Shown here: in pieces, positions 1 through 8,610 of the stretch
Position numbering within the stretch: the stretch's first letter is position 1
Layout of the letters: each line of letters starts with the position of its first letter
Assembly: GCF_001632745.1 (NCBI RefSeq)
Contig: NZ_LQRT01000046.1
Location: 248,001-312,000 of the forward strand
Source of the DNA: Aquimarina aggregata
GTDB taxonomy: Bacteria; Bacteroidota; Bacteroidia; Flavobacteriales; Flavobacteriaceae
Length of the DNA stretch: 64,000 bases
Direction: 5' to 3'
Made by a program: the position numbers and the translations under genes
Notes under the pieces: model-generated
Told to the model about the DNA's origin: nothing
The model's database searches: none
The model's input: only the letters and a program-made list of their open reading frames with translations

Positions 1-71
1 ATTTCTTGATTACGGGCATCAAAACCATGAACTATGGTATGACTTTTTAATGTTAACTCTATAAATTTCAT
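1..71 (-). CDS. Partial gene, N-terminus only, unknown function
   Basis: On the minus strand an ATG at 71-69 opens a frame that runs off the left edge of the window. Only 23 complete codons are visible, beginning MKFIELTLKSHTIVHGFD. No signal peptide or domain can be recognised in so little sequence, so no function is offered. The gene is divergent from the MBL-fold hydrolase at 184, and the roughly 110 AT-rich bases between them must hold both promoters. The call rests on an open frame with a natural start and on the divergent layout. Confidence 0.5.
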   Translation of the reverse strand, partial: MKFIELTLKSHTIVHGFDARNQE

Positions 72-183
72 TTTAATTGTTTTTTAGATCTTTAAAAATC
101 TCAAATTTTAACTTAACACCACTTTAAGACTTTATCGTTGTCATTTTATTTATTTTAGACTCTTCATTATCAATCATCCAAAG

Positions 184-957
184 GTGCCAAAATTTTTTCT
201 TCTTTTCGCCACTATTTTTTCATGTTTTTTTAGTCGTGCTCAAGAAAATATCTCTATTACATACACAGGTAACATGGGGGTGTATATTACGGATAAACAA
301 TCTTCAGTTCTTATAGATGGTTTACACACTAGATATGGTGATGATTATTTATTTCCAACTGCTAAGCTAGTCAATGAAATTAATACACAATTACAACCCG
401 ATGTTATTTTATTTACACATTATCATGGGGATCATTTTAGTGTTGAATTGGCAAAAGAATATCTTAAAAAAAATAAGGAAACTCATGTCTTCGGAGCGAA
501 CCAAATAACAAAGCATTTTTCATCAAATAGTAATCAAATCCATACGATAGCAACAAACGATTATAACAAACAAATAAAACCTATAAAAAAAGCAACTATT
601 ACAGGATTTAAAGTCGATCATGTAGGAAAACGACATAGTGCTGTAGAGAATGTAGGATTCATAATTGAGATTAGTAATAAAAAGATACTACATGTAGGGG
701 ATACTGATTGGCTACAAGAAATTAATCTATTTGATCAATTAAAATTATCCGAAGAAGCCATTGATATAGCCATTTTACCGTATTGGATGCTTTTATCTGA
801 CAATGCGACTTTATTGATAAAAGAAAACATAAATACAAAACATATCATTGCTACTCATATTTCACCACAAATAAAAAAAGAAGAGCTTTCAAAATTAAAA
901 AACACATATCCCCATGTGCATTTTTTTACAAAACTCAAACAACAGATACAACTATAA
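184..957 (+). CDS. Exported MBL-fold metal-dependent hydrolase (UlaG-like)
   Basis: This 257-residue protein starts at GTG, and the following residues (PKFFLLFATIFSCFFSRAQ) form a clean signal peptide ending near residue 20, which supports this start. The metallo-beta-lactamase signature HYHGDH lies at residues 79-84. Further candidate metal ligands are D173 in the GDTD motif and H225 in ATHIS. The layout matches the short UlaG-like or YtnP-like branch of the superfamily, known for lactonase and phosphodiesterase-type hydrolysis; the actual substrate cannot be read from sequence. The export signal implies a periplasmic or surface location. The next gene begins 19 bases downstream, so the two are probably co-transcribed. 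Confidence 0.85.
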   Translation: MPKFFLLFATIFSCFFSRAQENISITYTGNMGVYITDKQSSVLIDGLHTRYGDDYLFPTAKLVNEINTQLQPDVILFTHYHGDHFSVELAKEYLKKNKETHVFGANQITKHFSSNSNQIHTIATNDYNKQIKPIKKATITGFKVDHVGKRHSAVENVGFIIEISNKKILHVGDTDWLQEINLFDQLKLSEEAIDIAILPYWMLLSDNATLLIKENINTKHIIATHISPQIKKEELSKLKNTYPHVHFFTKLKQQIQL

Positions 958-976
958 TTAACACACATCCAAAAAA

Positions 977-3900
977 ATGAAAAAAATATTATTGTTACTA
1001 CTACTCACAACAGCCATAGGGGTTTCACAAGAATTCTCTATGGATCTTATCAAGGATAATACACCACGTAATATAGGGCCGGGAGGTATGAGTGGGCGTG
1101 TGACCTCGATAGATGTAGTAACTTCTGATCCAAATACAATCTATGCAGGAACAGCCTCTGGAGGATTGTGGAAATCAACTTCGGGAGGAATAAAATGGAA
1201 TCCCATTTTTGATAATCAAGCCACCGCTTCTATTGGTGCCGTTGCAGTTCAACAATCAAATCCATCTGTTATATGGGTTGGCACAGGAGAAGGAAATCCT
1301 CGTAATAGTTTAAATGGTGGATATGGTGTATACAAATCCTTAGACGGTGGTAAAAACTGGAAACTTATGGGATTAGAAAAAACACGTCATATTCACAAAG
1401 TGATTATTGATCCAACTAACCCAAATATTGTTTATGTTGCCGCTATTGGATCGCCTTGGGGAGAACATCCAGAAAGAGGCGTTTTTAAGACTACAGATGG
1501 TGGTGATACATGGTCAAAAATTCTTTTCGTTAATAATAAAACTGGAGCCGCAGATCTTGTGATTGATCCAAAGAATCCTAATAAATTAATTGTGGCCATG
1601 TGGGAACATAAAAGAGATCCTTGGTTTTTTAAATCAGGAGGAAAAGGATCCGGGCTACACATTACTCATGACGGCGGAAAAACTTGGAAAAAAAGAACTG
1701 ATTTAGATGGGCTTCCGAAAGGAAACCTTGGACGTATTGGATTAGCAATAGCTCCTAATAAACCTAATATTATTTATGCGCTAATCGAAGCAAAAAAGAA
1801 TGCCTTATACAAGTCTACAGATGGTGGTTTTAAATGGAAAAAAGTTAATGATAAAAATGATATCGGTAATCGACCTTTTTATTATTCAGATATTTTTGTA
1901 GATCCTCAAAATGAAAACAGAGTCTATTCTGTTTTTACATATGTAAATGTTTCTGAAGACGGAGGTAAGAATTTTTCGCAATTAATGCCTGCATATGGAG
2001 TGGATAATGGTGTTCATCCAGATCATCATGCATGGTGGATCCACCCTAACGATGGAAATTATATGATAGATGGTAATGATGGTGGTTTAAATATTACACG
2101 TGATGGTGGTAAAACATGGCGATTTATTGGTAACCTACCTGTTGCTCAATTTTATCATATTAATGTAGACAACGAATTCCCTTACAACGTGTATGGGGGA
2201 ATGCAAGATAATGGTAGCTGGAGAGGTCCTGCTTATGTTTGGAAAGCACAAGGGATTAGAAATTCATATTGGCAAGAAATTTCTTTTGGAGACGGTTTTG
2301 ATGTTGTTCCTGACAAAGAAGATTCACGTTACGGCTGGTCTATGAGTCAGCAAGGATTTGTAAGTAGATACGATTGGATGACAGGTAATAATTATACAGT
2401 TCGCCCAACTCACCCTGATCCCAAAGTAAAACTTCGTTTTAACTGGAACGCGGCCATTAATATTGATCCCTTTGATAGCAGTACCTTATATTTCGGAAGT
2501 CAGTTTGTACATAAAAGCACCGATAAAGGATTAACATGGAAAGTAATTTCTAGAGATTTATCTACCAATAATCCCGAAAAATTAAAACAGTCTGAAAGTG
2601 GCGGATTAACAATGGATGCTACTGGCGCAGAAAATCATTGCACAGTTTTAGTAATAGAACCTTCTACTTTAGAACAAAATATGCTTTGGGCAGCTACAGA
2701 TGATGGTCGAGTGCACGTTACACAAAATGGTGGTACCAACTGGACAGATGTTTCTGCTAATATTAAAGGGTTACCTAAAGGTAGTTGGATTGTTCAAATC
2801 AAAGCATCTAACAAAAATAAAGGTGAAGCTCTACTTGTTGCAAATGATTATAGAAGATTTAATTATACGCCTTATGCATATCGCACTAAAGATTATGGTA
2901 AGACTTGGGTACGTATCGTAGATCAAAATGATGTAAAAAGTTATACGCTAAGTATTGTTGAAGATCCAATAGAAAAAAACCTTTTATTTCTAGGAACTGA
3001 TGATGGATTGTATATTTCTTTAAATGCAGGTAATAATTGGGTTAAATGGACCAAAGGATTTCCTACAGTTTCTGTTAAAGATTTAGTGATTCAACCTAGA
3101 GAACATGATTTAGTAATTGGTACATTTGGTAGAGCAGCCTGGGTACTAGATGATATTAGACCTTTACGAGCATTAGCAAAAAACACCTCTGTTTTAAAGC
3201 AAAAATTACAAATTTTTGAACCACCAATTGCATATCAAGCAGCATATCAGCAACCTACTGGTAGTCGTTTTGGTGCAGATGCCATTTATAATGGTGATAA
3301 TCGTGATTATGGTGCACTTATCTCCTACTATCTACAAGTGGAGAAAAAGAAAAAAGAAGACAATGACAAGGACGAAGAAAAAGAGGATGAAGATGTGAAT
3401 ACAGACGAAAAAGAAGAGACAAAAGTAAAATGGGACTCTATTCGCTTAAAAGTATATGACGGTGATCGATTAATTAGAACACTCAAGCAAAAAACTCCTG
3501 ACTCTACTGGATTTCATAAAATTACATGGTTTATGGATGAAAAAGGAGTAGATCGACCTTCTAGAAAAGTTATAAAACAGGATAAAGAACCTAATGGAGT
3601 TTTGGTAAAACCTGGAAACTATAAATTAGTCATGGAATATGGCGATCAAACTTCTGAGACTTCTATAAAGCTACAATCAGATCCTAGGTTACAAGTATCT
3701 ACGCAAAACATAAATGAGGTATACGCAGCTTCTAAGAAACTAGAAAAAATGATGCAAACTGCATCTGACGCTGTAAAACAGTTAGCACAAAGTAAAGAGG
3801 TCGCTGCGAAATATAAAAAAGAGCTTCAAAAATTAGACAAAAAGAAGTTTAAGGAGCAGATCAAATCATCTAAAGGTATTTCTAAGAAAATTGATAGTGT

Positions 3901-4186
3901 AATGGCTTTTTATATTGGTAAGATTGATAAACGTCAAGGGATTACACGTAATCCAGAAGTTACCATAATGCAACGTCTTGGAAAAGCAAATCAATATGTA
4001 AGCAGTCGTAAAACGGGAATAACTGATACAGAAAAAACACTAATGCAACAAGCCAAAGATGCTCTGCAAGATGCCTTGCAAAAAACGAATACCTTCTTTA
4101 CCAATGACTGGAAAACATATCGTGAAGCTATCGAGAAATTAAATACGTCGCCTTTTAAAGAAACTAAGAATTTTAATTTAGAATAA
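977..4186 (+). CDS. Secreted VPS10/sortilin-like BNR-repeat beta-propeller protein
   Basis: This 1069-residue exported protein has a signal peptide of about 18 residues (MKKILLLLLLTTAIGVSQ). It contains at least ten Asp-box motifs of the form SxDxGxxW, for example KSLDGGKNW, KTTDGGDTW, ITRDGGKTW and RTKDYGKTW, spread over about the first 720 residues. That pattern indicates a large BNR/sortilin (VPS10-type) propeller, often annotated as glycosyl hydrolase in Bacteroidota although no glycosidase activity is established for this type. A very acidic, Lys/Glu-rich linker near residues 795-820 separates the propeller from a C-terminal part that includes a helical, Lys-rich segment. No T9SS tail is visible. 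It is probably transcribed with the MBL-fold gene upstream and ends before a strong terminator. Confidence 0.8.
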   Translation: MKKILLLLLLTTAIGVSQEFSMDLIKDNTPRNIGPGGMSGRVTSIDVVTSDPNTIYAGTASGGLWKSTSGGIKWNPIFDNQATASIGAVAVQQSNPSVIWVGTGEGNPRNSLNGGYGVYKSLDGGKNWKLMGLEKTRHIHKVIIDPTNPNIVYVAAIGSPWGEHPERGVFKTTDGGDTWSKILFVNNKTGAADLVIDPKNPNKLIVAMWEHKRDPWFFKSGGKGSGLHITHDGGKTWKKRTDLDGLPKGNLGRIGLAIAPNKPNIIYALIEAKKNALYKSTDGGFKWKKVNDKNDIGNRPFYYSDIFVDPQNENRVYSVFTYVNVSEDGGKNFSQLMPAYGVDNGVHPDHHAWWIHPNDGNYMIDGNDGGLNITRDGGKTWRFIGNLPVAQFYHINVDNEFPYNVYGGMQDNGSWRGPAYVWKAQGIRNSYWQEISFGDGFDVVPDKEDSRYGWSMSQQGFVSRYDWMTGNNYTVRPTHPDPKVKLRFNWNAAINIDPFDSSTLYFGSQFVHKSTDKGLTWKVISRDLSTNNPEKLKQSESGGLTMDATGAENHCTVLVIEPSTLEQNMLWAATDDGRVHVTQNGGTNWTDVSANIKGLPKGSWIVQIKASNKNKGEALLVANDYRRFNYTPYAYRTKDYGKTWVRIVDQNDVKSYTLSIVEDPIEKNLLFLGTDDGLYISLNAGNNWVKWTKGFPTVSVKDLVIQPREHDLVIGTFGRAAWVLDDIRPLRALAKNTSVLKQKLQIFEPPIAYQAAYQQPTGSRFGADAIYNGDNRDYGALISYYLQVEKKKKEDNDKDEEKEDEDVNTDEKEETKVKWDSIRLKVYDGDRLIRTLKQKTPDSTGFHKITWFMDEKGVDRPSRKVIKQDKEPNGVLVKPGNYKLVMEYGDQTSETSIKLQSDPRLQVSTQNINEVYAASKKLEKMMQTASDAVKQLAQSKEVAAKYKKELQKLDKKKFKEQIKSSKGISKKIDSVMAFYIGKIDKRQGITRNPEVTIMQRLGKANQYVSSRKTGITDTEKTLMQQAKDALQDALQKTNTFFTNDWKTYREAIEKLNTSPFKETKNFNLE

Positions 4187-4208
4187 TTGATTTTAAAAGA
4201 AATAAGCC

Positions 4209-4252
4209 AATAATAAGGCTGTCTAAAAAGTAATTTAGACAGCCTTATTATT
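4209..4252. terminator. Strong hairpin terminator after the BNR gene
   Basis: A perfect 19-bp inverted repeat (4209-4227 and 4234-4252, core AAGGCTGTCTAAA) with a 6-base loop lies 22 bases after the BNR gene. It is flanked by A-rich and T-rich DNA, so it could act in both directions. The stop codon of the decayed minus-strand gene (4248-4250) sits inside it. Confidence 0.85.
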
Positions 4253-4668
4253 TAAACTTTTCTTCAAATGTACAATCTTTAAGAGTATAATTAGTTTCCA
4301 TAGATGTTATACCTCTTGTTGTATTAGGCTTCCCTTTGTAAGTTACCTCTCCTTTCTTAGTCATTTTATCAGAAATACCATAGGTGGCTACCATTTTATC
4401 ATAAAATGATCTATCAAGTATACCATTAATGCTAAAAGTTATTTTTTGAATGATTTCATTTAAGTTTGTATCAATAATTATGTAATGATATGATTTACCA
4501 AAAAAAAATGAAATTTCCTTGCGTTCTATAAAATTTTATATTGGTTCTGTATGACTCTCATTTAAAAACTTCATAAGGAAATTCTTCAATATGTTTATCC
4601 AAATATTCATTAATATTTAATGGTTTCATATAGAATAAAACTAAAAAATTTAATAATAATATTTTCAT
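4248..4668 (-). pseudogene. Decayed small exported protein gene (frameshift plus stop)
   Basis: Reading the minus strand from an ATG at 4668 gives MKILLLNFLVLFYMKPLNIN, a signal-like start, followed by about 20 residues to an in-frame TGA near 4560. Shifting frame at the TTTTTAAA stretch just before that stop continues as FLNESHTEPI, then a TAA, then an open frame from NFIERKEISFFFGKSYHYII to KDCTFEEKFK and a TAA at 4250-4248. One frameshift and one nonsense codon therefore separate three pieces that read naturally as a single exported protein of about 140 residues. The start lies one base after the stop of the remnant upstream, so the pair was probably translationally coupled. I do not recognise the family. 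Confidence 0.6.
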
Positions 4669-4669
4669 G

Positions 4670-4807
4670 TTATCTATAATCTGTATCTGGTCTTACAGAT
4701 ATTAAATAAGGTGCAGGACTTCGAATATCGTAAACATTTTTACTTATGATATTACCAATACAATGGGTCATCAAAATAATTTTAACCACAACAAAGCAGA
4801 CAAGGTA
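4670..4807 (-). pseudogene. C-terminal remnant of an unidentified protein
   Basis: A minus-strand frame open from about 4807 to the TAA at 4672-4670 encodes about 45 residues. The more protein-like end is THCIGNIISKNVYDIRSPAP followed by YLISVRPDTDYR. It has no convincing start of its own; an internal ATG precedes THC. It stops one base before the decayed exported gene, so it looks like the tail of a larger upstream partner whose body has been lost. No family is recognised. It could instead be a very small intact gene, but I consider that less likely. Confidence 0.35.
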
Positions 4808-4848
4808 TTAAATAACATTTTGAGCCTTTAAAAGAATTAACTTTCAGA

Positions 4849-5508
4849 CTAACCATAAATTTTATTGACAAAAAAATCATGGGCAATAATGTACGGTTGA
4901 CCTATATTAAAACCATCAGGAGAAATGTAATTATTTCCAAACACTAAAACCTTCAAATAACGTAGTTTACTATTATCTTGCTCTATTGTTGTTTTGATAT
5001 TAAAAGTTATATCATGTGCTTTACAAATATCTTCTATACTGTCTTTAAAGTTTTCAGGTATGATAAGTGATTTTCTACCATTTTTTTTATACGCATATTC
5101 TGTAGCATAAAACTCCTCGGTAGCTTGTATCCAATTATTAGAAACTTTTATATATGTCTGATATATTTGACCTAAAAAAGTATCTATATCTTTTGGATAT
5201 CCTATTAGTTCACAATCTAGATTGTCATTATTGTATCTCCAAAGTAGAGGATGATCTGTAAACAATTTTAATTGTATGTAAGGCATAAATTTTTCTAATC
5301 GCATGTTTTGAAAACCTTCACATCTATGTGCAGTTAATTGCCATTTTTGAACATTAGTAATTCCATTAAAATCACCTGACTCATGAATGAAATTAAAATT
5401 AGCAGAATTAACTCCATCCTTTTTGTGTTCTATTTTAATTAGCTGTAAATCACATTCCTGATAATATTTTTCAGAATTAGTAATCTTTATTAGTTTTTCT
5501 AAATTCAT
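4849..5508 (-). CDS. Hypothetical cytoplasmic protein, 219 residues
   Basis: The open frame of 219 codons has an ATG start and an amino-acid composition typical of a soluble, mixed alpha/beta protein. It has no signal peptide, membrane segment or obvious catalytic motif, and I do not recognise the family. It lies between the decayed pair downstream (4248-4807) and the HExxH lipoprotein cassette upstream, all on the same strand. In that position an immunity-type or orphan cassette gene is possible, but nothing in the sequence itself shows this. A small hairpin (AAGGTAT/ATACCTT, 5530-5548) lies just before the start. Confidence 0.7.
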   Translation of the reverse strand: MNLEKLIKITNSEKYYQECDLQLIKIEHKKDGVNSANFNFIHESGDFNGITNVQKWQLTAHRCEGFQNMRLEKFMPYIQLKLFTDHPLLWRYNNDNLDCELIGYPKDIDTFLGQIYQTYIKVSNNWIQATEEFYATEYAYKKNGRKSLIIPENFKDSIEDICKAHDITFNIKTTIEQDNSKLRYLKVLVFGNNYISPDGFNIGQPYIIAHDFFVNKIYG

Positions 5509-5627
5509 AAGCAGTTTAAATAGTTTAGAAAGGTATACATAATACCTTGAGAAGCCTTTGTTAGTAAATGTTTAAAGTTTGATAACATAAAATCTCAAAA
5601 TGCTCCAGCGGACTTGCTCACAAGAAA

Positions 5628-5667
5628 TTTACTAACTCGGTGGATAATTAACCGCCAAGTTAGTAAA
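5628..5667. repeat. Inverted repeat between accessory genes
   Basis: TTTACTAACTCGGTGG (5628-5643) pairs with CCGCCAAGTTAGTAAA (5652-5667) around an 8-base spacer. There is one mismatch and one G-T wobble among 16 positions. The motif GTTAGTAAA occurs again at 5560-5568. The 256-base gap containing it (5509-5764) is less AT-rich than its neighbours and holds no convincing gene. It may be a structured RNA end, a terminator without a T-run, or a cassette junction. Confidence 0.5.
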
Positions 5668-5764
5668 CATTTTTCTTTGCTTCAAGATAAGAATATAGGC
5701 CAAGGCAAGCACTAAATTACGCTCCGTTTAGACGTTTTACGTATTTAAATAATAGATAATAGGA

Positions 5765-6187
5765 TCATTCAAATTGAATAAATGGCTCTACATTATAAAA
5801 AATATTATTCTTACCTTCTTTTTTTACAAAATAAATATCATATTTAGATAAATATTTCATTAAGCTATAATATTTCCTACGATTGGTATTACCATCTTTT
5901 ATATCTAAAAAATAATTAATTATTTCTGAAAGAGGTTTTATATTTAAGGAATAGTAATAGTCTCCTTTTTCCTTTCCCTTTGTGTTTTTAAAACCAATCT
6001 GGGCACCAATATTATTTTCACATCTCAAATAAAAGGAATAACTATATTCTATTTTATCTTCGACAAAGTTTAATATTTCTCCATGGTTATCGATGCTTAG
6101 ATATAAAGTTTCTTTTTCTTCGTTAATATTTTGGGAAAAAACAACGAAAGAAATAAGTGTAAAGATTAGAGATAGTTTTTTTTTCAT
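5765..6187 (-). CDS. Small exported protein coupled to the HExxH lipoprotein
   Basis: I place the start at the ATG at 6187-6185 because MKKKLSLIFTLISFVVFSQ is then a proper signal peptide. A longer frame begins at 6232 but would overlap the upstream gene and bury the signal. The mature part, about 120 residues, is rich in Lys, Tyr and Asn, resembles small periplasmic beta-rich proteins, and has no recognised domain. The start lies only four bases after the stop of the HExxH lipoprotein gene, so translation is probably coupled. A partner, chaperone or immunity role for the lipoprotein is possible by context only. Confidence 0.7.
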   Translation of the reverse strand: MKKKLSLIFTLISFVVFSQNINEEKETLYLSIDNHGEILNFVEDKIEYSYSFYLRCENNIGAQIGFKNTKGKEKGDYYYSLNIKPLSEIINYFLDIKDGNTNRRKYYSLMKYLSKYDIYFVKKEGKNNIFYNVEPFIQFE

Positions 6188-6191
6188 GTCA

Positions 6192-7709
6192 TTAACTTTC
6201 TGGGCAGGCCTTACCTGCCACATTTTGATCATTGACTAAATGTTTTAAAATATTTTGTTCTTCTTCAAAACTAAGTTGCGAATAATAATTTGTGCCTTTT
6301 AATCCCGTCATTGCAATAGCTTTATAAAAGTCCAAAGTAGGAATCCCATTAGCATAAATAGAACCTTCATAATTCATTTCTCTGATAAAATTGTTATAAT
6401 CATCCGTTAATATATTTTTATGAATTTTCTGCAAAGATTTTGCCATAGATCGAACATACAAATCTACCATGGCATCATGATAAATATTTCTACTATCTGC
6501 ATAACCATCTAAAGTTTTTCTGAATTTTTGTTCTCCAGATGTAGGGTTAGAAGTATTATCCTTTCTAAACATATCAGCATGAATGTATTCATGTAACAAA
6601 ACATTTACCGCACTTATTGCACTCATTCGATTTATACTACTAGAATTGATTTGTATTTCAATTTGGGTTGAATTTACATTATAAATTGTTAACCCAGCTA
6701 CTTCTTTATTATTATTATTGTAGACTTTATTTTTTGATACTATTTTAACATCAAATTCCGAATCACCTTCAAAGTTCTTCAACAAATCCCTTAGAAATCT
6801 ATCCCCTGTTTTGTTTAATAATTTATTAAGGCATTTTGCTTTTCCAGTTAATTCTTGGTCATCAATGGAAAGAACATACCATAAATTAGGATCAAGTTCT
6901 TCTCCTTGTTTAGGAATATGAACCTTACTTGTTACTGTACCAGTTCCCCCAGAACTTCCATTGCAGCTAGTTACTTGTTTTGTGGATTGACCTCTATTTA
7001 TTCTATGAGAATAAGTAACAGATATGATTTCTCTGGTTCCTGTATAGTACTCTACGTCATAAAAATATTCCCAATGTTGAACCGTTACTGTTCTTGTAGA
7101 ACATCCACCATTACCACCACCATTACATCCTACTGGTTCTAATCCATCAAAAATTGCGCATTTTGATGGCGTTCTTGGTATTAAATTTTGACCAATTGAT
7201 TTGTCTAATGATTTTAATTGCAATTCGCCTTGTTCATAGGATTCAACACTAATTTTCTCTCCATTCATATCATATAAATATGCCATTCCAGAATAAGTCA
7301 TAATATTTAAATAGGATAACTTTTTCTGTTCGTTATCTAATGATGGTAATAACTCAACTAAAAAGTATTCTGGCTGATTATTATCATTAAATCTAGCTAA
7401 AAGTTGATAATCCAATTTTGAATTATATCCATCAATATTTAAAACTGCTGTACTGCTATTTTTAACTGCGAATTCATAAAATAAAGACGTCTCTCCTTTT
7501 CTTAAAACAAAAGATGACCAATCAATTACCAGGTTTTCTTTTTTTAAGGCAGGTGTATTTACAAAAGAATTAAAAGAAAATTCTTGTTGTAAAATTTCTT
7601 GGGGAGTAAGATCAATTATATTTTCTTTCTCTTGCTCACAAGAGGTAAATAATAAACAATATACCACTGAAAACATCAGTATTCTTATGAGTGAATTAAC
7701 TTTTCTCAT
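6192..7709 (-). CDS. Lipoprotein with C-terminal HExxH metallopeptidase-like domain
   Basis: This 505-residue protein starts with a lipoprotein signal whose lipobox LFTSC puts the lipidated Cys at residue 24. Residues about 35-175 form a beta-rich region of unknown type. A Cys/Gly-rich linker (about 184-265, including CNGGGNGGC) joins it to a C-terminal domain starting near PKQGEELDPNLWYVLS. That domain contains HEYIHAD (H373, E374, H377), the zinc-binding and catalytic pattern of zincin peptidases. A downstream YHDAMVD (H411) could supply a third ligand. A modular surface lipoprotein with a catalytic tail, followed at four bases by a small exported gene, resembles effector-partner pairs, but the substrate is unknown and no toxin domain name can be assigned. 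Confidence 0.75.
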   Translation of the reverse strand: MRKVNSLIRILMFSVVYCLLFTSCEQEKENIIDLTPQEILQQEFSFNSFVNTPALKKENLVIDWSSFVLRKGETSLFYEFAVKNSSTAVLNIDGYNSKLDYQLLARFNDNNQPEYFLVELLPSLDNEQKKLSYLNIMTYSGMAYLYDMNGEKISVESYEQGELQLKSLDKSIGQNLIPRTPSKCAIFDGLEPVGCNGGGNGGCSTRTVTVQHWEYFYDVEYYTGTREIISVTYSHRINRGQSTKQVTSCNGSSGGTGTVTSKVHIPKQGEELDPNLWYVLSIDDQELTGKAKCLNKLLNKTGDRFLRDLLKNFEGDSEFDVKIVSKNKVYNNNNKEVAGLTIYNVNSTQIEIQINSSSINRMSAISAVNVLLHEYIHADMFRKDNTSNPTSGEQKFRKTLDGYADSRNIYHDAMVDLYVRSMAKSLQKIHKNILTDDYNNFIREMNYEGSIYANGIPTLDFYKAIAMTGLKGTNYYSQLSFEEEQNILKHLVNDQNVAGKACPES

Positions 7710-7961
7710 TTTAATTAGATTAATTTGTATGCCTACTCTATTTATTGGATTTTCGGTTTCTCCATAGTAAAGAACAAAAGAGTATTTTAAAGCTAGCTCT
7801 CCTTTGGTCTTTGATTAATTTCTTTTACACTTAATTTTCTATATTTTTTTATCGGTTAATTTCATAATTAAAAATATTGTGTTTAGCAACAGGGGTAATA
7901 GTTATTATTCAATATTAACCTGTATCTGTTTCATTTTTCAGCACTAAGTTTTTTTGATTGC

Positions 7962-8234
7962 CTATCCCACAAAAGGATTCACCCAACTGGTACTTCTTTG
8001 TTTTTCATAAAACCCAAACTGAAACCCTACGGCTTCTTCATACACAAAACTTTGAGCAGCTACATTATAAAGAATAGGTGCGTTTAAATCTTTCATGATA
8101 TTAATGATTCTATAAAGTTTGGTTTTTGAGACCCCTAACCGATAGGCCAGAACTTCTGGAGTACCCGTAGCTTGTAGGCGGATCAATTGATCAATTCTTT
8201 CTATGACTTCGATTTGTTTGATTAAAGTATTCAT
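7962..8234 (-). CDS. Small helix-turn-helix DNA-binding protein
   Basis: The 90-residue protein has an N-terminal winged-HTH-like segment at about residues 8-50. ERIDQLIRLQATGTPEVLAY is followed by RLGVSKTKLYRIINIMK, which fits an HTH_11/DeoR-like recognition helix. The remaining 40 residues are short, aromatic and without a ligand domain, so it may act as a dimeric regulator alone or with a partner. It is separated by 376 bases from the 164-residue gene on the same strand. That gap is full of ACTT/AAGT dyads, which makes autoregulation attractive but unproven. Confidence 0.75.
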   Translation of the reverse strand: MNTLIKQIEVIERIDQLIRLQATGTPEVLAYRLGVSKTKLYRIINIMKDLNAPILYNVAAQSFVYEEAVGFQFGFYEKQRSTSWVNPFVG

Positions 8235-8610
8235 TACTTTCCCCTTTTAATGATTATTAGTTATTAGTGCTTTGACAAGTTTGACGATATGTTTATTAAG
8301 CTGATCAGTATTTATTCTCTGTTAATAATTTTAGTAATTGGTCCCCCCCCACTTCTTAAGTACTCTTACCCACTTAATAAGTACCCCAAGAGGCTCCATA
8401 TGTTAAAGCTTTGCGTAAATTTGTCAGTTGGGGTACTTCTTTACTAAGTGGTTCGGGTAACTCTGTCAGTTGATGTATTTATTTAAGTAGGGCCTCCTAC
8501 TTCGTTATTAAGTGATCGGTCAAATTTTGTAGGCTTATTTGTCTTTTTTATAGTACGGCCTATTCTTTTTAACCTCTTTCATACCATATGTATAGATGAT
8601 CACAGAAATA
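8235..8610. other. Intergenic region with C8 run and ACTT/AAGT dyad array
   Basis: No gene is visible in these 376 bases. A run of eight C (8343-8350) is followed by dyads built from ACTT and AAGT. Two have a 3-base spacer (8351-8361 and 8372-8382) and two have a 7-base spacer (8435-8449 and 8499-8513). The second and third are extended as mirror images: CACTTAATAAGTACCCC at 8371-8387 against GGGGTACTTC...CTAAGTG at 8430-8450. A direct repeat starting GTCAGTTG occurs at 8423 and 8465. The array precedes the HTH gene and could be its operator region. Confidence 0.55.

Noticed and set aside
1432..1662. Open frame on the minus strand inside the BNR gene
   Set aside because: It is fully within a well-supported gene on the other strand and lacks a start context or domain.
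6906..7142. Plus-strand frame inside the HExxH lipoprotein
   Set aside because: Cys-rich appearance comes from the antisense of the Gly-rich hinge; no independent support.
8343..8513. Repeated units considered as a CRISPR-like array
   Set aside because: Units are short, vary in spacing and lack constant repeats with unique spacers; operator-like dyads explain them better.
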